Source: Clostridia bacterium (GTDB lineage: Bacteria > Bacillota_A > Clostridia > Christensenellales > Aristaeellaceae). From it: a DNA stretch of 11,515 bases. Shown here piece by piece: positions 8,501 to 11,515 of the stretch (position 1 is its first letter; the number at the start of each line of letters is the position of its first letter). The stretch covers positions 1-11,515 of the forward strand of contig JAFUPT010000007.1 in the NCBI GenBank assembly GCA_017481065.1. The letters are read 5' to 3'. Both the position numbers and the translations under genes were made by a program. Below the pieces are notes generated by a model. It saw only the letters and a program-made list of their open reading frames with translations. It was not told the DNA's origin and did not search any database.

Positions 8501-8915
8501 CCTGTGGAAGCTGAAGGTTGGCGCGATGCCCATCGGCGGCAGCGAGGACGACATGAAATGGACCGAGCTGATCTTCGGCGTGCCCACCCCGGAAATCCCG
8601 GATGAACCGGAAAACGAGCCCGAGATTTCCGTACCCGAGGGCGATACCATCATCTATCTCGACGGCAACAGCGATCCCGAGGATATTCAGCTGGTGCAGA
8701 TGGCGCTGTACAAGTACGGCCTGATCAATTCGGATGAAGCCGAGCTGGGCTCCCTGGACGAGCCCACCCTCGAGGCTGTGATCCGCTTCCAGGAGCTGGT
8801 AAACGAAATTTACGATTTGGACCTGGAAGTGATCGACCTGAACGCCGAGGGTGAAATTTACCTCGACGAATACACGCTGGACTGCCTGCTCTACCGGGAG
8901 CTGGAGCTGAACTGA
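5595..8915 (+). CDS. Membrane-anchored wall-binding protein with zinc ribbon and a kinase N-lobe remnant
   Basis: A 1106-residue single-pass membrane protein of unknown role. Order of parts: zinc ribbon (C7, C10, C20, C23); residues about 43-137 matching only the N-lobe of a Ser/Thr protein kinase; an acidic stretch (147-155); a membrane helix (161-183); then a long outside region with Thr-Pro-Glu linkers. That region carries peptidoglycan-binding modules (PG_binding_1-like) at about 278-340, 371-440, 471-540, 574-643 and 682-750, two beta-sandwich Ig/FN3-like modules at 779-881 and 897-996, and a sixth, diverged binding module at 1024-1103. The kinase part has a degraded glycine loop (GQDAGGIVY), Arg76 where VAIKE-type kinases have the catalytic Lys, and stops after FEENGTAYI; no HRD or DFG motif follows. 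It is therefore unlikely to be an active kinase. It may anchor to or sense the cell wall and signal inward through partners; that is inference. Confidence 0.85.
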   Translation: MAYENLCMYCFKDLNGAGICPHCGKDSRAAVPQIQMLPGTLVYRDRFLVGRALGQDAGGIVYTALDTRKGGTIRIREYLPRNCAERLNDGGVVPLPGMEDAFDAGMRKLRASVESVEDPKKRHFYFEENGTAYIAQRKNVKGTPMPDEDDMDDDEGRGRSVALYIAIAAAIVVVIAIAIIWFLNSMSDPSDVTIDQPLPTVSAEATWKPAETPTPTPYATATFAALVDPELSWMDYTYNGDVEAEYEQKQNSVQVTKKPTIITEEDFGTVSSSSNKQNVEELQERLAKLGWLNYYDITGKYDSATKSAVKEFQRYVNEYCSPATKLAVDGIAGSKTQQWLYNSSVSLTKPTPTPEPIVTPKPDSSVIDANSSRSEIRALQNQLITLGLMEEGSADGKFGSGTKNAVKKFQMRVNQIQGYDALEVSGTVDELTQAYLDYYVEDWLNREEEPEITATPKPTEAPETGVVNADSSKKEIISVQEMLMDVGLLERSDVDGVYGRGTVSAVKQFQEWVNEIRGVETLEVSGECDLLTQRYLQYCIENGMTVVEPTSAPTATPEPTQEPDENNVVVDENSPEESIAFVQEMLMTVRLLDASDVDGNYGKKTISAVKEFQRFVNDYYGTSKVEVTGLCDQTTLQYLEYAYSNEWEIGDIGREEATPEPTAEPTREPEIDESQITVNADSTKKQVRTVQQLLANVGLLKDSDVDGGYGKKTMNAVKALQQYVNQQKGETVLEVTGECDPLTRKYLEYCDENGIDVGAAMEEPDPTEPPVQEPEAPSVSEIRGFTVAVDGRESDGGIVELESGKHSFSWTAKDGVETFYIYLYDGDGSLMNSKTTSKAGEVTIKAADLELGEIYRLEIGALPEGGSESDIVWQTIRVSRYVEVEAEPDPTKAPEKASVGKPAINLGSTAYQEDGIPYISDTSVIFNWMAEGDVDYYIATLYYEDGTSWSLGETRDTSKSVPTDQLDPGLWKLKVGAMPIGGSEDDMKWTELIFGVPTPEIPDEPENEPEISVPEGDTIIYLDGNSDPEDIQLVQMALYKYGLINSDEAELGSLDEPTLEAVIRFQELVNEIYDLDLEVIDLNAEGEIYLDEYTLDCLLYRELELN
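6426..7844 (+). repeat. Array of five peptidoglycan-binding modules inside the wall-binding gene
   Basis: Five degenerate repeats of about 63-70 codons start near 6426, 6705, 7005, 7314 and 7638; the last four are spaced 300 to 324 bases apart. Recurring residues are a Ser/Asn-rich lead-in, a V/L-Q helix, DVDGxYGxxT, AVKxFQ and a closing LTxxYL. Thr-Pro-Glu linkers separate them. The repeats differ at many bases, so they are old duplications rather than a recent tandem expansion. Confidence 0.85.
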
Positions 8916-8922
8916 CGCCGGG

Positions 8923-9047
8923 CCAAGGGGCGCCGCCCCTTGGAGCCCCGTTGGGGACGATGAAGGAACGCTGGGGAAACGCTGGGGGAATGATTCCCCC
9001 TGGACCCCTCTGCAAGGCAAATTGACCCCGGAACGAGGTCAATTTGC
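8923..9047. repeat. Cluster of hairpins in the gap after the wall-binding gene
   Basis: Four inverted repeats follow in quick succession: 8923-8943 (9-bp stem CCAAGGGGC, 3-base loop), 8946-8956 (4-bp CCCC/GGGG), 8984-9000 (7-bp GGGGGAA/TTCCCCC, loop TGA) and 9017-9047 (11-bp GCAAATTGACC, 9-base loop). AACGCTGGGG is also repeated directly at 8967-8976 and 8978-8987. None is followed by a T-run on either strand, so these are not ordinary intrinsic terminators. The layout resembles dispersed intergenic palindromic elements of bacterial genomes; whether it recurs elsewhere cannot be seen here. It may protect the 3' end of the upstream mRNA. Confidence 0.6.
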
Positions 9048-9134
9048 GGAAAAACAAAATTTTGGATATGTGCTGTTGGCGAAGGAACCTGCGGGCAGTT
9101 ACATGCGTCTAAAAAACGCAACAAATGAAACGTA

Positions 9135-9163
9135 TTTACCAACGCCACGAAATGTAGTATAAT
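9135..9163 (+). promoter_or_regulatory. Promoter of the [FeFe]-hydrogenase gene
   Basis: TTTACC (9135-9140), 17 bases, then a perfect TATAAT (9158-9163). Transcription would start near 9170, giving a leader of about 50 bases. The -10 box directly abuts the hairpin at 9164-9190. Confidence 0.7.
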
Positions 9164-9195
9164 GGTGGAAGAGACATCATCTCTTCCACCTTTTT
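9164..9195 (+). terminator. Terminator-like hairpin overlapping the hydrogenase transcription start
   Basis: A perfect 11-bp stem, GGTGGAAGAGA (9164-9174) with TCTCTTCCACC (9180-9190), encloses the loop CATCA and is followed by five T's (9191-9195). Read-through RNA from the wall-binding gene would form the full hairpin and probably stop. RNA starting near 9170 lacks the first six bases of the left arm and should escape. The same dyad could alternatively be an operator covering about -6 to +21. Confidence 0.65.
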
Positions 9196-9220
9196 CGACA
9201 GATGATTCAAGGAGGTTCCC

Positions 9221-10663
9221 ATGCCCTTTTTCGAGACTTCCGTGCAGGAAATCAAATATAAGGTTCTCAAGAAGGTTGCCGAGCTGGCCTATGAGGACAA
9301 GCTGACCCCGGAAAACATCCTCCCCATCGCGGAGGAGATCATCCCCGAGGGCAAGGCCACCATGCGCTGCTGCATCTACAAGGAGCGCGCCATCATCAAC
9401 CAGCGCATCTCCGCGGCAATCGGCGGCGGCGGACACAGCAGGCGATCCGTGCGCGTGCTGCCCATCGCCTGCGATGAATGCCCCATCGACGGCATCCAGG
9501 TGACCCACTCCTGCCGCGGCTGTATCGCCCATTACTGCATGAACACCTGTCCCAAGGGCGCGATCTCCATCGTGAACCTGCGGGCGCAGATTGATAAGAG
9601 CAAGTGCGTGGAATGCGGCCAGTGCCTCTCGGCCTGCTCCTATTCCGCCATCGTGAAGGTGACCCGCCCCTGCGTGGAAGCCTGCAAGACCCGGGCCATC
9701 GAAATTGATCCGGATTCCCACAAGGCGCGCATCAACGAGGAAAAATGCGTATCCTGCGGCGCATGCGTGCACCGCTGCCCCTTCGGCGCGATCACCGATG
9801 AATCCTACATCCCGGAAATCATCGATCTGATCCGCAAATCCGAGGGCAATACCAAGCACCGCGTATACGCCATCATCGCCCCCGCCATCGCCACCCAGTA
9901 TCCCAAGCTCTCCGTGGGCCGCATCGTGACCGCGCTCACCAAGCTGGGCTTCTACTTCGTGGGCGAAGCTGCCGAGGGCGCGGACCTGGCCGCCTGGGAG
10001 GAGGCGCAGGAGCTGGCCGAGAAGGGCTTCCTTACTTCCAGCTGCTGCCCGGCATTCGTATCCTTTGTGAACCAGGAATTCCCGAACCTGAAGGATTATG
10101 TTTCCCACACCCTCTCCCCCATGGCCCTGCTGGCCAAGCACATCAAGGAGCAGGACGCCAAGACAAAGTGCGTATTCATCGGCCCCTGCATCGCCAAGAA
10201 GAGCGAGGCCATGCACACCCGCGCCAGCGAATATGTGGATTACAGCATGACCTTTGAGGAGATGCAGGCCATGTTCGGCGCGAAGGACATCGATCCCGAG
10301 CAGTGCGAGGACGCGCAGCTGCGCTCCGTATCCTCCTTCGGCCGCGGCTTTGCCAAGTGCGGCGGCCTGGCGGAGGCCGTGCAGCAGGCATTGAACGAGC
10401 AGGGCGTTACCCCCGAAAAGTTCACCCTGAACCCGGTGATCGGCGATGGCCTTGCTGAATGCAAGAAGCTGCTGGCCATCACCAAATCCGGCAAGATGAA
10501 GAGCAACTTTATCGAAGGCATGGCCTGCAAGGGCGGCTGCGTGGGCGGACCCGCATGCCTGACCCACAATCCCCGGGCCCTCGCCCTGCTGGAGAAGCAC
10601 AAAAAGGACGCCACCGGCACCATCCACCACACGGTGGAAGTGAATACCGCTCCGGCCGAATAG
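9221..10663 (+). CDS. [FeFe]-hydrogenase, group B-type, monomeric
   Basis: A 480-residue iron-sulfur enzyme of the [FeFe]-hydrogenase superfamily, which interconverts protons and H2 at the H-cluster, usually with ferredoxin, in the cytoplasm. H-cluster motifs are TSSCCP (272-277), GPCIAKKSE (321-329) and EGMACKGGCVGG (432-443). Predicted ligands are C276, C323, C436 and C440, and C275 sits where the proton-transfer Cys lies in clostridial CpI. The N-terminal half has Cys-rich segments at C98/C101/C106/C110, C129/C132/C135/C139 and C176/C179/C182/C186, plus C84/C87 and C151/C155, compatible with two or three [4Fe-4S] clusters. The N-terminal style (FETSVQEIKYKVLKKVA, MRCCIYKERAII) matches the family I know as group B1/B3, whose role is less settled than that of the classical group A enzymes. 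The ATG has AAGGAGG five bases upstream. Maturases HydE, HydF and HydG are not in the window. Confidence 0.9.
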   Translation: MPFFETSVQEIKYKVLKKVAELAYEDKLTPENILPIAEEIIPEGKATMRCCIYKERAIINQRISAAIGGGGHSRRSVRVLPIACDECPIDGIQVTHSCRGCIAHYCMNTCPKGAISIVNLRAQIDKSKCVECGQCLSACSYSAIVKVTRPCVEACKTRAIEIDPDSHKARINEEKCVSCGACVHRCPFGAITDESYIPEIIDLIRKSEGNTKHRVYAIIAPAIATQYPKLSVGRIVTALTKLGFYFVGEAAEGADLAAWEEAQELAEKGFLTSSCCPAFVSFVNQEFPNLKDYVSHTLSPMALLAKHIKEQDAKTKCVFIGPCIAKKSEAMHTRASEYVDYSMTFEEMQAMFGAKDIDPEQCEDAQLRSVSSFGRGFAKCGGLAEAVQQALNEQGVTPEKFTLNPVIGDGLAECKKLLAITKSGKMKSNFIEGMACKGGCVGGPACLTHNPRALALLEKHKKDATGTIHHTVEVNTAPAE

Positions 10664-10668
10664 CAAAC

Positions 10669-10708
10669 AGCGCCATGGTTCAAAATACGCGAACCATGGC
10701 GCTTCTTT
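10669..10708 (+). terminator. Intrinsic terminator after the hydrogenase gene
   Basis: A perfect 13-bp stem (10669-10681 with 10691-10703; core GCGCCATGGTTC) with a 9-base loop is followed by the T-rich stretch TTCTTT. It begins six bases after the TAG stop and separates the hydrogenase from the strongly promoted gene downstream. Confidence 0.85.
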
Positions 10709-10795
10709 GGGCCCACTTGTTAGGAATGCCCAATTTCCGCCGCCGGTTTCCGCCGGATTCTCTGTGATTTCTGCCAGTATTGCAACAAATTCCGG

Positions 10796-10824
10796 TTGAC
10801 AAAATGGTTATAACGCGGTAAAAT
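10796..10824 (+). promoter_or_regulatory. Strong promoter of the solute-binding protein gene
   Basis: A consensus TTGACA (10796-10801), a 17-base spacer and TAAAAT (10819-10824) make this the best promoter in the window. Transcription would start near 10831. A direct repeat of TTTCCGCC (10734-10741 and 10747-10754) lies about 40-60 bases upstream of the -35 box and could be a regulator site. Confidence 0.85.
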
Positions 10825-10832
10825 TAGTAGTA

Positions 10833-10851
10833 TGGAATCTATGTGATTCCA
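10833..10851 (+). promoter_or_regulatory. Hairpin at the 5' end of the solute-binding protein mRNA
   Basis: TGGAATC (10833-10839) pairs with GATTCCA (10845-10851) around a 5-base loop, within a few bases of the predicted transcript start. No T-run follows. Such 5' stem-loops can stabilise abundant mRNAs; that role is inferred. Confidence 0.5.
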
Positions 10852-10885
10852 AGCCTATATGGATCACCCGAAAGGAGAAAACCCC

Positions 10886-11515
10886 ATGAAGAAGTTTGCT
10901 GCTCTGATTCTGGCTCTGGTTATGGTGCTGTCCGTAGCATCCATGGCTTGCGCAGAAGAAACCGGTTCCGTTTACTACCTCAACTTCAAGCCCGAAGTGG
11001 CTGATGCTTGGGTAGAGCTGGCCGCCGCCTACACCGCCGAGACCGGCGTTGAGGTTACCGTGGTTACCGCCGCTTCCGGCAGTTACGAGGATACCCTGAA
11101 GAGCGAGATCACCAAGACCGAAGCTCCCACCCTGTTCCAGGTAAACGGCCCCGTTGGCCTGAACACCTGGAAGGACTACTGCTATGACATGGCCGGTTCC
11201 GCCTTCTACGGCGAGCTGACCAACGACGCCTTCGCCCTGAAGGAGGGCGACGCCGTTCTGGCCATCGCTTACCTGACCGAGACCTACGGCCTGATCACCA
11301 ACACCGCCCTGCTGGAGAAGGCCGGCTACACCGTGGCTGACATCACCAACTTCGAAACCCTGAAGGCTGTTGCCGAGGACATCACCGCCCGCAAGGACGA
11401 GCTGGGCTTCGCCGCCTTCGCTTCCGCCGGCATGGATTCCTCCTCTGACTGGCGCTTCAAGACCCACCTGGCCAACATGCCCATCTACTACGAGTATCTG
11501 GCAGACGGCATCACC
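10886..11515 (+). CDS. ABC-transporter extracellular solute-binding protein (partial, runs off the right edge)
   Basis: The first 210 codons of a solute-binding protein of the family 1 (MalE-like, sugar-type) group, the outside capture component of an ABC importer. The N-terminus is a clear export signal, MKKFAALILALVMVLSVAS, with either signal peptidase I cleavage after ACA (residue 23) or a poor lipobox at SMAC (Cys22); lipid anchoring would be usual in a monoderm. The mature part shows the typical early lobe: VYYLNFKPEVADAWVELAAAYTAETGVEV-type beginning (split here as residues 29-57), APTLFQVNG (80-88) and AIAYLTETYGLITNTALLEKAGY-type hinge region (about 127-149). The substrate cannot be told. 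AAGGAG lies eight bases before the ATG. Frequent GCT and GTT codons, unlike the neighbours, and the strong promoter suggest high expression. Permease genes would be expected beyond the window. Confidence 0.88.
   Translation, partial: MKKFAALILALVMVLSVASMACAEETGSVYYLNFKPEVADAWVELAAAYTAETGVEVTVVTAASGSYEDTLKSEITKTEAPTLFQVNGPVGLNTWKDYCYDMAGSAFYGELTNDAFALKEGDAVLAIAYLTETYGLITNTALLEKAGYTVADITNFETLKAVAEDITARKDELGFAAFASAGMDSSSDWRFKTHLANMPIYYEYLADGIT

Noticed and set aside
6624..9020. A 798-codon minus-strand open frame opposite the wall-binding gene
   Set aside because: Its repetitive product merely mirrors the repeats of the real gene. No start signal or family is visible.
9017..9047. The 11-bp hairpin as an intrinsic terminator of the wall-binding gene
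   Set aside because: It is followed by GGAAAAACAAAA rather than a T-run on the plus strand, and there is no T-run on the minus side either.
8891..10666. A 591-codon minus-strand open frame opposite the hydrogenase
   Set aside because: It is antisense to a gene with complete H-cluster motifs, crosses the intergenic hairpins and has no recognisable domain.

Overview
The window looks like chromosomal DNA of an obligately anaerobic, fairly GC-rich member of the Clostridia (Bacillota). Strong AGGAGG-type ribosome binding sites, TTGACA/TATAAT promoters, an AddB-type recombination nuclease, a [FeFe]-hydrogenase, a zinc-ribbon/kinase-derived wall-binding protein with Thr-Pro-Glu linkers and a sugar-type solute-binding protein all fit. 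A relative of the Christensenellales/Aristaeella group is my best guess, by inference only. No phage, transposon, CRISPR array, tRNA or rRNA gene was seen.

Layout. The left part reads leftward: a small-multidrug-export family membrane protein (4096-3518) and a large AddB-like nuclease (3481-239) form an operon driven by a promoter at 4161-4133 and closed by a hairpin terminator at 199-227. Beyond it another leftward gene begins (34-1, cut by the window edge). Its likely promoter has a spacer made almost wholly of TA dinucleotides, a layout associated with slippage-driven on/off expression. From 4299 everything reads rightward: a fused HAD-phosphatase/thymidylate-kinase gene (4299-5570), then after 24 bases a 1106-residue membrane protein (5595-8915) with a cytoplasmic zinc ribbon, the N-terminal lobe only of a Ser/Thr kinase, one membrane helix, six peptidoglycan-binding modules and two beta-sandwich modules. 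A 305-base gap follows with a run of strong hairpins and a promoter that overlaps a terminator-like hairpin. Then come a group B-type [FeFe]-hydrogenase (9221-10663), its terminator, and a strongly promoted ABC-transporter solute-binding protein that runs off the right edge (10886-11515).

Working together. The HAD/thymidylate kinase gene and the wall-binding protein probably share a transcript, but no functional link is obvious. The hydrogenase and the solute-binding protein each have their own promoter. The observations most worth following are the truncated, lysine-less kinase lobe attached to an extracellular wall-binding array, the TA-repeat promoter, the HAD/thymidylate kinase fusion with a short low-GC patch inside it, and the AddB-like protein that lacks a Walker A motif and has no addA beside it.
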